Below, one piece after another: positions 31,811 through 44,300 of a stretch of DNA of 64,000 bases. How positions within the stretch are numbered: the stretch's first letter is position 1; each line of letters opens with the position of its first letter. Under the pieces are notes generated by a model that was given only the letters and a program-made list of their open reading frames with translations, ran no database searches and had not been told where the DNA came from. The stretch is from contig JACVVK020000395.1 in the NCBI GenBank assembly GCA_018292915.2, positions 596,692 to 660,691 of the forward strand, written 5' to 3'. Source of the stretch: Batillaria attramentaria (Eukaryota > Mollusca > Gastropoda > Batillariidae). A program made the translations under genes and the position numbers.

Positions 31811-33308
31811 CTTTGAGACGACATCATCAGGTTCACACATTGACTATTGTGTCAACTGTGGTTCCCCTCGTACACTGGAATGTGTCAGATGTGTCAGACT
31901 TAATCCGAATACCAGCTCAACTGCTTGCCACCCCAGCACAGTTTCGTCAGGCATAGGACAAGATGCAGCCAGCAGTAATGATCAGTTTGCCTTTAGCCCT
32001 GAGAGAAATGCAACATCAGAGGGAGACAGTGGTGACGAAAATGTATCACTGCAACAGTATCAAGGAGGATGTCCGCTTGAAGCATCATTTCGTGAAAGTA
32101 GCCAGGTGACCAGTAGCAATGTAGTATCAGATGCCTTGATGAAATGCGAGACTCATCCAAACACACATGCAGGTGAAAAACCTTTTGAGTGCAGCGAGTG
32201 TCATCTCCAATTCAAATCATCAGGCGGTTTGAGTCGCCACAAGCTTACACATGGTGGGGATCGACTGTTTGCTTGTGATCAGTGTACAAGTGCATTTTCT
32301 TCCAGGAATGAGTTACGGAAGCATGAACGTACTCATAGTAAGGGAAGGTCGCACATTTGCCGTGAGTGTGGCTCTGCTTTCAAGGTGCAGCACGCTCTCC
32401 AAATTCACAAGATGATGCACTCAGGAAAGAAACCTTTTGTTTGCGAGACATGTGGCGCTGCATTTACTGGTGAATCGGGCCTCATCCGACACGTCCGCAT
32501 ACATACAGGTGAAAAGCCGTATGTGTGCCACGATTGTGGTGCCGCGTTCAGGCTTAAGTTTACATTGAAAGTACATGCCCAGAGACATGATCGAGACTGG
32601 GTGAAACCATACACATGCAAACAATGTGACTCTACCTTTACACAGTCAGGTGCTTTAAGGATGCATATTGATCGTATCCACGGTGAGAAAAGGCCATATG
32701 AGTGCAAACACTGTGATGCAAAATTTGCCGTTGCTTCAGACTTAAACAGGCATATGTTAAAGCACATCGATTCTAAAAAAATTGTCTGTGACATTTGTGG
32801 ATTATCATTCACAAATGCTAGTGACCTGAAGTACCACATGCGTTCACACACAGGTGAAAAGCCCTATGTCTGTTTTCTCTGTGGAGCCTCTTTCGCTTGG
32901 TCTCCTGGACTGACGAGACACATGAGAACTCATACAGGTGAAAAACCTTACGCTTGTGACCAGTGTGATTCAGCTTTTGCCACCTCAGGGGCCCTGAGAG
33001 TCCACAAGCGTAAACATTCAGGTGACATGCCTTACAAATGTAGTGACTGTGGTGTAGGGTATGCTCGCAACAGTGATTTAAAGAGACACTCAAACGTTCA
33101 CATGCCCGCTCCCACCAAAGTCATGAGGTGTGTGTGTGAATTGTGTGGGAGTGGGTTTTCTTGCCTAAAAGGCCTTAACAGACACAAGGTCGTTCACTCA
33201 CGCCAGGCATCACACAAGTGTCAAACCTGCTCTGCATCCTTTAGGCAGGCCCACAAGCTAAAATTGCACATGAAGGTCCATGACGCAGCAGCAGCAGCAG
33301 ACGTGTAG
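31811..33308 (+). CDS. ZF-G finger exon: knuckle plus 13 C2H2 fingers
   Basis: Acceptor TGTTGCAG, H-F-E-T start, knuckle CVNCGSPRTLECVRC, an acidic linker of about 100 residues and 13 fingers; stop at 33306-33308 after an Ala run (CAG/GCA repeat). Closest relative is ZF-H: fingers 1-11 align one-to-one, but ZF-H has one extra finger (its C-x4-C finger 12). Fingers differ at several helix positions that contact DNA, which suggests divergent binding. An AATAAA-like signal lies near 33727. Confidence 0.88.
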
Positions 33309-34723
33309 CAGTGTACATACAGACTTCAACATAAGTCAAGGACCACTTGCAAATTTGGCTAAAATTCCTGGAAGATGCCCGTGCAGCACATGGTGGATTT
33401 CAGCTTCAGCAAGCTTTGCAGGATGCATTGTTAACCCTTTAACACTTTCACAGCAAAAAATTTTGAAAGATTCCTTGATCTCTATTTTTTGTGAATTCTT
33501 AAAAATTAGACCTGTCTGCTTGACTTATGTTGAAGTCTGTATATATTTGTCATAAAATGTATTGTTTCGTTTATTGTTGTTTGATTGTGTGTACATTTTC
33601 CTGAGTGATAGTGCATGTGTCGGTGTTGGTTATGTGTGGGTGGTGAAATAAGTGAAGATATGGGATGTGCAGGCAGTCTGACATTGGACGTGGTTCAAGT
33701 TTTCTTTTGCAAGTGCTGTTCTTGGTAATAAATTAATCCAAACAATGAAGGTTTTTGTTGTGTAATGAGCTGCTCTTCAGTCTTCTCCAAGCTGTGCACA
33801 AGTCAGTCAGGGTCATGGAATCCTTGAAAAGTCGGTCATTGAATTTGAAAACAGCTTTTCAAGGCCAGGAAAAGTCACTTATCTCAAGAGTCATGAAAAG
33901 TTGTGGAATGTTATGGAAGCGATTTTGAGCCAGACAATGAGACGGTCAGCTTGGTGATTACTCACTGGGCAGATCGCTAAAAATGCCCACAAACTACCTT
34001 CCCATGAGGCTAGTGACGCACTCTGAACATTGGTCTTGCTGGCTGTGATAAATTGGATAAGCTCAGAATTTCTCCCCTTGCATGTGTCGGTGTGAAAGAG
34101 GGTGAGGAAGCTGTCATGGAGAGTTGGCCTGAAAAAGTCACAGAAAAGTCATGAATTTTTGAGACTGTGAATCTGTATGGACCCTGTCAATGGATTTTAC
34201 TTGATGGATGGAACGATAAACAATGTCAGTCTTCACTGATGATCTGTCACTGCCTCTCTTGCACACATACACATGTATGCGCACGCACTGACACACAAAC
34301 AGTGAAAGAGTTGCCCCCAAAGAAGCAGAAATCACTGTTTATCACTATTTATAAGGTCCTACTAGTTACTGAAAATGACTGAAAGCAACCTGAAACAATT
34401 CAAGTTTGCTTTTTGTACTCCACAGTTATTGGTCATTCATCATGAAAGTGAAGGTTTTTGTTGTTTAATGAGCTGCTGTCCTTCGAACTTTTCAAAAGTC
34501 CTGATGTGATTGGCCTTGTTGCTGGAACAATAAACAGTGTGAATCTTCATACACTGCTCTGTCTCTCTCTCTCTCTGTTGCCTTTGTATTTTCTACTCCT
34601 CCTGTATATTCCTGTAGTGTTTAGATTTTTTTTTCTTTCCATATTTTCGTAGTTTAGCAACGGCAAGTTCGCACATGGTATTTATGCCCAAACTTTTACT
34701 ATTGGAAAATAATGATTATTGTC

Positions 34724-34787
<64 letters not shown>

Positions 34788-34911
34788 CAAACACAGTGTG
34801 AAAGAGTTGGCTCAAAGAAGAAGAAATATAGCTTTCTATAAGCAAAACAAAAAAAAAAAAAAAGGGATTCATTACTAACAGAACAAATTTCGATTCAGCC
34901 GCACACTCTCA
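33309..34911. other. Intergenic region between ZF-G and ZF-H with flank duplications
   Basis: The GAAGGTTTTTGTTGT-TAATGAGCTGCT segment occurs at 33745 and again at 34449. The GTGAAAGAGTTG-CCC/CTC-AAAGAAG segment occurs at 34302 and 34797. These suggest that another gene copy was once duplicated and lost here. Also a (CT)n(CA)n run at 34727-34790 and the MITE listed separately. Confidence 0.5.
33808..34186. mobile_element. Second copy of the CAGGG-ended MITE
   Basis: Aligns along its length to 7596-7999 (shared GGTCAGCTTGGTGATTACTC). The left inverted repeat has lost about ten bases; the right end keeps ATGGACCCTG. Confidence 0.7.
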
Positions 34912-34922
34912 TACGAAACTTA
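34912..34922 (+). promoter_or_regulatory. Shared motif upstream of ZF-H (TACGAAACTTA)
   Basis: One mismatch to TACGAAACTAA; 241 bases before the ZF-H leader ATG. Confidence 0.42.
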
Positions 34923-35152
34923 CTACTAATGAAAAGTCTGACTCTACTTGCCTTCTCCCGTACACAATTAACTATCTGCCTTGGGCAAATCCATTGTTGC
35001 GCGAGCGATCTGCTGCTGTCAAGAACTTCGGCCGAACACCAAGTTCCGTCTGGATTTTTGCCTTGCATACAGATGAACAACTAGTCGATACAGTCAATCG
35101 GCACTGTGCTCCAAGCTCTGCGTCTGGTTTCAGTGACTGGAGAATAAAATTA

Positions 35153-35329
35153 ATGGAAGGCGACACTACTATAGATGACGGAGACGCAGATGGCTGCTGT
35201 CGTGGAAATCCATCAGGTTTATCGTCTGGAGCCGGTGGTGGAAGTGGGTCCTGCATGATATCTCAAGGTCCGGTTGAAGAAAATGATACTGTGCTTCCTG
35301 TCAAGTTCGAGCCCATGCCTACTACAGAA
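35153..35329 (+). CDS. ZF-H leader exon with V-K-F-E motif
   Basis: ATG 35153, 59 codons, acidic and Gly/Ser-rich (DDGDADG, GAGGGSGS), ending L-P-V-K-F-E-P-M-P-T-T-E at a consensus donor (GAA|GTAAGT), phase 0. V-K-F-E fits the classic hydrophobic-Lys-x-Glu SUMO acceptor pattern. Related ends occur in the leaders of ZF-G and both leaders of ZF-I. Confidence 0.75.
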
Positions 35330-36390
35330 GTAAGTAACTCTGCTGACATTATATCATGAGGTGAGAAACGGACGGACCAAACACAAGTCTGTGTATTTCA
35401 TTATTTGGTTTTCAGATTCCTCTCAAAGCTCAGCTTTGTCATTCAGTGAAGCCATTCCAAACCTGAAACTGACAAGTTTAAAGATAATTCCTGCAGGTTG
35501 ATTAACTCCCACTGTGTCAAAAAAAAAGTGTTTGGGCCTGTGATCTTTCCAAAGGCTGTTTTAGAGCTCGGTAAACTTGTAATGTTCCCATTGACCCCAT
35601 GTGAACTGTACTCCCTGCCCAAATGTAGTGCATATCAAGTACAGCGGCATCCATTAGGATTCGTCTGCTCCACACAGACTGGTGACTTCCCTTCACGGCT
35701 TCAGACGGTCACCGGGATGTGCCAGCTGTCGACACTGGATTTCACCATGTTGTCAGTTAATATATTGCTTCTGCGTTCGCTGTGCCAGTAGTTCATACGC
35801 GTGCCAGGCGAGAAAATCGCTGCTAACAAAATTGTCGACTGGTGTTAAAAGAGGCATGCTACCGCAACGATTAAAACAAAAGGGGGCAAGCGCTGTAAGT
35901 ATGTCAGATTGGCTGCATGCGCGTGGACCTTGCGTTGATCTGCAACTACACGGGACTGAACCGGAGAGCCATGCCAGCCCGCATCGTGTATGTGTTTACA
36001 GTGTAGGGTAATTAGGTGTCAGGTGATATGAATGTCCATTTATGGCTCATGCATTACACTGTAATGCTTAGCAGCCGGTACACTCACATTTTGGCTCATA
36101 TCTTAGCAACGACGGCCTGGAAAGGGCTCAGATTTGCTCACATCTAAATGAGACTATGTTAAATGAGACTATATGTTTGTCACCAGAATAAGCTTAGGTC
36201 GATCTGTGAGCTTTAAAAAAGTTGCAATCCTTAATTTAAAAGAACAACAACAACCTTTAGAATTAGGGGTAAAAGGTAGGACTGATTCTACTAAAATCTG
36301 TTTTTGTTGAGTTTTTTGAAAGTTAATTTTTGTTAAAATATAATTTATTTAGTTTTGGTTACATATATATATATATATATATATTTGCAG
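35330..36390. other. ZF-H leader-to-module intron
   Basis: No supported exon. Several short open frames around 35,500-36,010 have no splice context or homology within the cluster. An (AT)n run at 36363-36384 lies immediately before the acceptor. Confidence 0.4.
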
Positions 36391-36557
36391 GTTTACCAAG
36401 AAGCAGCTAAAACACACAACTACAATTCAGCGGACACTGATGAAGAGTCTACATGTTGTTTGATGGTCAGCTTCAGTGTGTTCCACCAGTGGAGGAATAC
36501 CGCAAAACAGCTGCACCTGGAAACTGACACACAAGCTGCATCATTCCTCTTGCAGCA
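36391..36557 (+). CDS. ZF-H module exon
   Basis: Acceptor TTTGCAG, phase 0; NSADTDEES, CCLMVSFSVFHQWRN, LHLETD, AASFLLQQ; donor CA|GTTAGT in phase 2 as in ZF-G. The three ZF-H exons give 617 codons including the stop. Confidence 0.8.
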
Positions 36558-37041
36558 GTTAGTGTGACTTTGTCTTTGATCAGACTCTCATGGCCCAGTC
36601 CTTTACCAAGATGATACTCCATGTTGTAATCTAGAGATACATGTATATGAGTCACTCTTGGAAGGTCTTAGGTTTTGAATCGGGATGGGACCAAACAATT
36701 TTCTTTAAAATTACCTTTGTGATCGATATTTATAACCTATTTAAAAACAAAAAATGTTATAACAACAACAACAACAACAAAAAACATGCACTCAGTAGTT
36801 CACATGCACTGTATGGGTTTATGACATTCACTGCACAGTTGGCTGCAGTCATTTGTTTTCTAGCTCCTAACCAAACCTAGATTGGTTACTTAAGATTAGC
36901 AACTGAATTCATGTCAGGGTTGGTACAGGTGGAAACCTTGAAAAGTCCTGAGAAATTGAAAGGACCTTTTCCAGGGGCTTAGAAAGTGCTGAAAAAAATA
37001 GCACTGGCCAAACATCTCCTGGAATTGTTCAAAAGCTAGTA

Positions 37042-38269
37042 CAGTATACGCCGGTTATAAGAAACTCGAGGGGGGTGAATTTTTTGGTTTCTTATATCCG
37101 AGTTTTCTTATATCTGAAAGTCGGATATAAGAAAGTATTTTGAAAAATATTTCTTATAACCGAGTTCAGTGAAAAAAAGGTTTAAAACATTTCTTTTTTC
37201 TCAGTTCGTGTATGTTTTGCATTAAATTAAGAAATATCTGGTTTCTCTTAAAGACCTGCACAGAATATATATGTGTAGAGTTAATATACACCAGTGCGCT
37301 TGTGTCCTTCAATGTCAGATTTTTTTGTTTGAACATGAAAATACTGTTTTTGCTTCCCAACTGTAGCGCTGGCGGTCATGTGGTAAGAAAAAAAAAAAAC
37401 AAAAAGAAAAAAAAACAAAAAAACAACCCAACCAACCAACCAACCAAACAAACAAAAAAGAACTAAGGGGGGAGAGAGAGAGAGAGAGAGAGAGAGAATT
37501 CCCTTGTATTTATAGGATATATTAAAAGTGCATTATGTATCAACTTTTGATCTATAAAACACTCGTCCCATTAGAGTATGATATGCGATGCTTTCCGTGT
37601 CTAATTTGGCTGAAAAAAGCTGCAAATTAGCTTTTTTTTTCTGTTGGGAGGGGGAAGGGGGATGGAGGAAAGATGGACCACGTATATTGTCAAAGAAAGG
37701 AATTGATCAACAGTTAGTCTAATACTGATAGTTTTATTCTCCTTAACGCGAGCCCTGTAGACAGAGACAGACATAGAGAGAGAGAGAGAGAGAGAGAGCT
37801 CCCAATCAGGCAAAAAAACAAAATAATAATAAAAACAACATATAACAATAGAACAACAAAAATGCATCTCGTATTTTTTCTTCTTGCCAACATTCAATTT
37901 TGCACGGAACACAATGGTAAAAAACCAATTCAAGAAAAGAAAATCATGCGCCATCATGTGCCTGTCCTAAGTGACGTCAGACCTGACCTGTTTTCTTAGA
38001 ATGAGTGAAATTTTCTTGGAAATGTACTTTCGGTTTCTTACAATGAGTGAAATTTTCTTGGAAATGTACTTTCGGTTTCTTATATCCGAGTTTTTGTATC
38101 AAGCGGGACAAGAAATTTGCTTTCCTAAAACCGAGTTTTCTTATAAGCGAGTTTCTTGTATCCGAGTTTTTGTAATACATAATAAAGAAGAGTTTGGCTG
38201 GGGGAAAAAAATTCGTTGGCAATAACCGAGTTTTCTTATATCCGAGTTGCTTATATCCGGCGTCCACTG
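37042..38269. mobile_element. Tigger/pogo-like non-autonomous element flanked by TA
   Basis: Left end CAGTATACGCCGGTTATAAG, inverted right end CAGTGGACGCCGGATATAAG, each flanked by TA. Cores ATATCCGAGTTTTCTTATA recur near both ends. 1,228 bp with no transposase frame. A 42-bp unit is tandemly repeated twice near 38000-38083. CAGT ends plus a TA target suggest the Tc1-mariner/pogo group. Confidence 0.7.
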
Positions 38270-38557
38270 TACTCTTGCTTTGTACTTAGTAAAAATCTAA
38301 AATTTTTCCTCTGTACTGTCTTCCTTTGCAGTTGTTTTTCTGTCAGGCATTGAAGCAACATGACTATTCTTGTAATCATAAACTTGTGCATTTTCTTCCA
38401 GGCACGAGTTAAGGTTGCATGTACTAAAGATTAGCAGCATGTCTATTCTTGTATTCAAGAAATCATGTAATCATGATGTGATTCATGTAACACTGTAAGT
38501 GTGCATGAATTATACCAAACCTTTTTTTCTTCTTTTTTGTTTTTTGTTTTGTTGCAG

Positions 38558-40064
38558 CTTTCAGATGACTCCGCCAGATTCACACACTGCCTGTTGTGTC
38601 AACTGTGGTTCCCCTCGTACACTGGTATGTGTCAGATGTATCACGTTGAACCAGAATACCAGCTCAACTCATTGCAACCCCAGCAAAGTTCCTTCAGCCA
38701 CAGGACAAGAAGCGGCCAGTAGCAGTGATCGGTTTGTTTCGAGGCCTGAGAGAACTGCAACAGCAAAGGAAAACTGTACTGAAAATAGTCAAGTGACCAG
38801 TAACAATATGGCAGCAGATGTTTTTGTGAAATGCAAGGCTGATTCAGACACACAGGCAGAAGTAAAACTCTTTAAATGCAGCCAGTGTCATGCTAAATTC
38901 AAGTCAGCAGGCGGTTTAAATCGCCACAAGCTTTCACACAGTGGAGAACGACCATTTGCTTGTGATCAGTGCAAAAGTGCGTTTTCTTCTAGGCACGAGT
39001 TGAAGACGCATAAAAGTGCTCATAGTAAGGAAAGACCGTTTATTTGCAGTGAGTGTGGTTCTGCTTTCAAGGTGCGAAGCTCTCTGAACATTCACATGAA
39101 GTTCCACTCAGGAAAGAAACCTTTCGTTTGTGATACTTGTGGGACTGCATTTACTCACAAATTCAGTCTCACCAAACACATTCGCATACATACAGGTGAA
39201 AAGCCGTATATTTGCCATGACTGTGGGGCTGCTTTTAATGCATCTGGTACATTGCAAGTACATACACGAACCCACTCTGGTGAGAAACCATACACATGCA
39301 AACAATGTGACTCTGCCTTCACACAATCAGGTGACCTAAAGAAGCATATTGAACGTATCCACAGTGTAAACAGACCATATGAGTGCAGACACTGTGACAC
39401 AAAGTTTGCCATTGCTTCAGACTTAAGTAAGCATGTGGCAAGGCATACCGGTTCTAAAAAATATGTCTGTGAGAGGTGTGGAGCATCATATGCGCAAGCT
39501 AGTAGCTTGAAGTACCACATGCGTACACACACAGGCGAAAGGCCTTATATCTGTGCTGTCTGTGGAGCATCTTTCACTCTGTCCACAAGACTAAAGGATC
39601 ACATGAGGACTCACACAGGTGAAAAACCTTACATTTGTGACCAGTGTGGGTCAGGTTTTACCAGCTCAGGGAGCATGCGGCACCACAAGCGCACACATTC
39701 AGCTGAACGGCCTTTCACGTGTAGCGACTGTGGTGCAGCATACTTTCACAACAGTGAGTTAAGAAAACACTTACGAATTCACAGTGGACATAAGCCTTTT
39801 GTCTGCAAAGTCAAAGGGTGCGACGCCGCTTTCACCAACTCTAACAGTTTGTTATCACATACACGCTCTCACACCAGAGACAGGAAGTTTGTGTGTGAGT
39901 TATGTGGAAGTGGTTTTGTCCATCCTAACAGCCTGAAAAAACACAAGCTTATTCACTCTCGCCAGGCACCACACGCGTGTCAAACTTGCTCTGCATCCTT
40001 TATGCAATCCTGCAAGCTGAAAATGCACATGAAAGTCCACGAATCAACAGCTGCAGATGTGTAG
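38558..40064 (+). CDS. ZF-H finger exon: knuckle plus 14 C2H2 fingers
   Basis: Acceptor TGTTGCAG after a T-rich tract, knuckle CVNCGSPRTLVCVRC, a linker of about 80 residues, then 14 fingers. Finger 12 is C-x4-C instead of C-x2-C (CKVKGCDAAF), a form common in GLI/ZIC-type fingers. Otherwise ligands are canonical. Most linkers are near TGEKP. Stop at 40062-40064; AATAAA near 40253 is a candidate poly(A) signal. Nuclear DNA-binding regulator by family. Confidence 0.9.
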
Positions 40065-40915
40065 CAGCTATACTGTGTTGGTGCATGTTTCGTTGTCTGA
40101 TATGTGTCAATTGGTGTGTATTTATCTGATAGTGGATGATTGTACGTGTTATAGGTCATCTTTGTGTGTTCCGGAGTATAAAATTGACCAGTGGATGTAT
40201 GTGATGAGCAGGCAGTCTGACTGCCAATCAGATTTTGTGTGTGTGATCTGTATAATAAATTGATCACGGCAAGTGTTTTCATTTTTTTTAATGTGTGTGT
40301 GGTTTTATTGGCTAGTATTCTGCAAACTGTTCACAAGTCCACTGTTACCGATTGACAGTGGAAACAATAAACAACATGAATCTTCACACACACAATTTTC
40401 ACAAGTAAAAAACACAAAAACAGAACACAGAATACTGACAATTTTATTGCAATGAAATATGCATCGCATGTACCTTCCATTCAACCAGAAATAAGCATCA
40501 GATGATGCTTGATATATCAACTTGATGTACTTGATTTGTGATGTGCCCAAACGACAAACGATTAAAAAGATCAACACAAATTTCGTGCTATACTTAACAC
40601 TCGCCGTACTTAGGGATCATGGTAGACCCACAGGTGGTGTTTATGCTGATATATCCATTTTTTAAAAGTGATTTTTTTTAAAGTAAGCGTTTTTACTCCA
40701 GGTATTCTTCAAACATACAGTTGGCATCTTTGTCCAACCCAATAAAAACCCAAGCAATTAATTTCAAGTGAAACTTTCACAGTGGCCAATGCTGAGCATG
40801 GAAACCAGTCTGGCAGTGTCCATCTGACACTGCAAAGCAAGAAGTAGTCTATAGTCCCACATTTCAGCAGGGATATAATCATACATGTGTAAACAGATTG
40901 GATTGCATTTTTTTT

Positions 40916-40946
<31 letters not shown>

Positions 40947-41343
40947 ATATATAATGCATTTTGGGAATGCCAAATGCATTTTGAAGGGACCTCTGCATAC
41001 TTGTATGCATTTTGAAATGGCTTTGACAGCATCCCTGCTTACAGGGCGGATCCCTTGTCAATTCCCGCTGGAAGGCAGTCAGCGGTACGTGATGCGAGTT
41101 TGATTACGCTGGTCAGTAGCCGGTTGAGTGGACAACACGAAGCGCCCTGTGCAACTTTTGGTGGCACTTTGGTTTCCTTCACAGGCTGATGTCATAACAA
41201 TCAGAACTTTCCGTCTGATGCGTACACGTTTCTTTTATGCCATACACATTCTTACCAACCCTTGCTTAGTCTATCAAAAAATGTGAAATGCCAGTGCAAC
41301 CACCAATCACACTAGATAGTATTCCGTGGTCGAACATGTTCAT
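40065..41343. other. Convergent 3' region between ZF-H (+) and ZF-I (-)
   Basis: Adjacent T- and G-runs at 40909-40945 and otherwise A+T-rich sequence. No coding exon. The two genes converge here, so their 3' ends may overlap if transcripts are long. Confidence 0.45.
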
Positions 41344-44300
41344 TCAGCAGAGGACATTCTGCACATTACCTGATGAAGTATTACCTGACACAGATTGCAA
41401 GTGTATATGTTGATGTTTTTTCAGGCTACTGGCATAAACAAAACCTTTGTCACATTTATCACAGAAAAACTTTTTTGCACCCTTCTGTGTATCAGCGTCG
41501 TGAGGATGCTGTCCAGAAGACTCGTGTATCTTTGTGTGTCTCTGCAAGTCCTTCTCCAGTTTGAAGGCTTTCCCACAATCATCACAGACGTAGGGTCGCT
41601 CCCCTGTGTGTCTCTGCTGGTGATGTCGCAGGCTGCTGGAGCTGGTGAAAGCGGATCCACACTGATCACACATGTAAGGTTTCTCACCAGTATGTGACCT
41701 CATGTGCTCCTTTAGTCGACCAGATGTCACAAAGGCGGCACCGCACTCAGTGCAAACATAGGGTTTATCCCCAGTGTGTGCACGCATATGCAATCTCAGG
41801 CTTCTGGCCAGGGTAAATGATGACCCGCATCTTTCACAGAAAAACTGTTTTGCTCCCGACTCGAGACGACTTCTTTTGGCCGATCCTACACAAGCACGCT
41901 TCACCAAATTTGAACGTTTCTGTGCAGTTGTAACTGATTCTGTAGAAGCAGTCTCATCAAAATCTGTGTCTGTGGCAATATCCAAGGGCATGTGAGATAA
42001 AGATGAATTGGAACGTGCATGATACGATAAATGTTTGTTCAAATCTGAATTCAGAGCGTAAGACAGACCACAAAATTTGCAGGCATATGGCTTGTCATCA
42101 CCGTGCATCCGTCGGACATGTTTATTCAAGTCAGTTGACTGAGCAAAACCTGCATCACACAGCTTGCACACGTAAGGTCTTTCTCCTGTGTGGTATCTCG
42201 TGTGCACCTTCAGCGAATTCAGGGCAGTAAATTTTGCACCGCACGTTTGACAGACGTAACGTTTTTCCCCTTTGTGTCTTGCTATATGTCTTCGCAGGTA
42301 GTACTCCCTGGGAAAGATGGAGCCGCAAATGTGACATATGCATGGTTTTCCCGAATGAAGTTCCATGTGACCGTTCAAAGCTGCCAGCGTCTTGTAGGAC
42401 TTGCCACATTCATCACAAACATGCGGCTTTTCATCGCTGTGAACAAGCATATGGGTTTTCAAGTATGATCTGCAAGAAAACGATTTCATGCAAATATCAC
42501 AAGTGACCTTTCTCCTGTCTTCAGTGTGAGTCAGCATGTGTTTTTTCAAAGCTCTTACAAACCTGTATTTGGCAGAGCACTGAGTGCATGCAAAAGGTTT
42601 CTCACCCTTGCTCTTCTTGGTTAAATGCCTCTGCATGTGACGTATGCAGACGTAGCGACGTTTGAAGCTAGCTCCACACCTACCGCAAACATGGTTTTTG
42701 GCAGCCTTTTTCTTCACAGGGCTCTTAGCTGGTGGCTTTTCTGGTGGCCCATCACCTTCTGCAGGAGCTGAGGTGGCATTTGCATGGTCCGGGGCAAGAA
42801 GAACACCTACTGGAGATGTAGATGCAATAGTAGATGGTGAACTTTCTCCCTCTGCTTGGACGTTCAATGGTCTCTTCAGCTGGCTGCCCACTGGTGTGTC
42901 TCCTGTACTGTTTGACGGACTAGAGACTGGCGACTTTTTCTTACGAGTGGCTGGTCGGATTGGGACTGGCGTTTGTTTGAAAGACAGTGAGGTTTCTGAA
43001 GCTTTCTTCCTCCCTGTAGTCGGCCGAGTGGGAGCTGGCCGAATTGGGACAGGTGCTTTTTTGGAAGAGAGTGAAGGCACTGAAGGTTTCTTCCGACCTG
43101 TAGCTGGTTGAATGGGGAGTGGAGCACGACTGGCTGGCACTACAGAAACTGATGATCTACTGCTTGCAGCTGGTGAGCATGAGACTGGCACAAGACTTGA
43201 TGGCAGTGTGGAAACCGGTTTAACACTTGTAGCTGGCCTGATGGAGACCGGCACAGCAGCAGAAGGCAGAACAGAAACTGACGGATTACCACCGGACATT
43301 GTCTGAACAGGGAACGGTACGGGGCCAGAGGGTAGTCTAGGAATTGGCATCTTATTGCCTGCAGTTGTCTGAAAGGAAAATGGTACAAGACCAGACGGTA
43401 GGTCAGAACTGGATGAGTTAGTGCTTGCGGCTGGTCTGATACAGACTGGGACAGGGCCCGGTGTCTGAATGGGAACTCGGGGAGGACCGGACTGTGAGGA
43501 ATAATTTACAGGCTTTACACAGACTGGGACAGGGCCTGCTGGCCGAAGGGGGACTGGCACAAGACCAGAAAACAGACCAGAACTGGATGATGTGGCTGGC
43601 TGTAGAGAGACTGGAATAGGGCCAACTGTCTGGACAGGGGCTGGTAGTAGTCCAGTGTCGGATGATTTACTGATTGCTGGCTGTATAGAGACCGGAACAG
43701 GGCCTGCTGGACGAATGGGGACATGCACAAGATTAGAAGGCAGGCTGGAATTGGATGACATACCCATGGCTGGCTTTATAGAGATTGGGACAGGGCTAGT
43801 TGTCTGGGCAGGGGCTGGTAGTAGATCAGATTCAGATGATTTGCTGCTTGTTGGCTTTATGGAGACTGGAAGTGGACCTGCTGGTCGAATGGGGACTGGT
43901 GCTCGACTGGATGACACTGCAGACACAGATTTCTTTCTACCACTAACTGAGCGGACAGGGACTGTTGCACGACTAGCAGTCATCACAGAAACTGACTTAG
44001 GGTTTGTAGCTGCCTGAACAGGAACTGGTACTTGACTGGACGGCTGCAAAAAAACTGTTGATTTACTGTTCCCAGCAGGCTGAATAGGAACTAACACATG
44101 ACCAGACGGCACACTAGAAACAGGTGTTGTCATATTCGTAACTGGCTGAATGGGGGCAGGTACAAGACTTAAAACAGGTTGTTGAGCTTTGCTGACAACC
44201 TGACCACTGGCTGGTACACCTTCCAGCGACATACTGGCCGTTGGTTGAATGCTGATTTGTGACTGACTGGCCTCTGATGACTGGCATGTGCTGACAATCA

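Noticed and set aside
35498..36011. Two plus-strand ORFs in the ZF-H intron
   Set aside because: No acceptor/donor pair in the right phase, no similarity to other cluster exons, and Cys/Ser-rich composition typical of chance frames.
42662..44017. Plus-strand ORFs opposite the ZF-I low-complexity region
   Set aside because: Shadows of the minus-strand Pro/Ser/Val repeat; they have no homology within the cluster.
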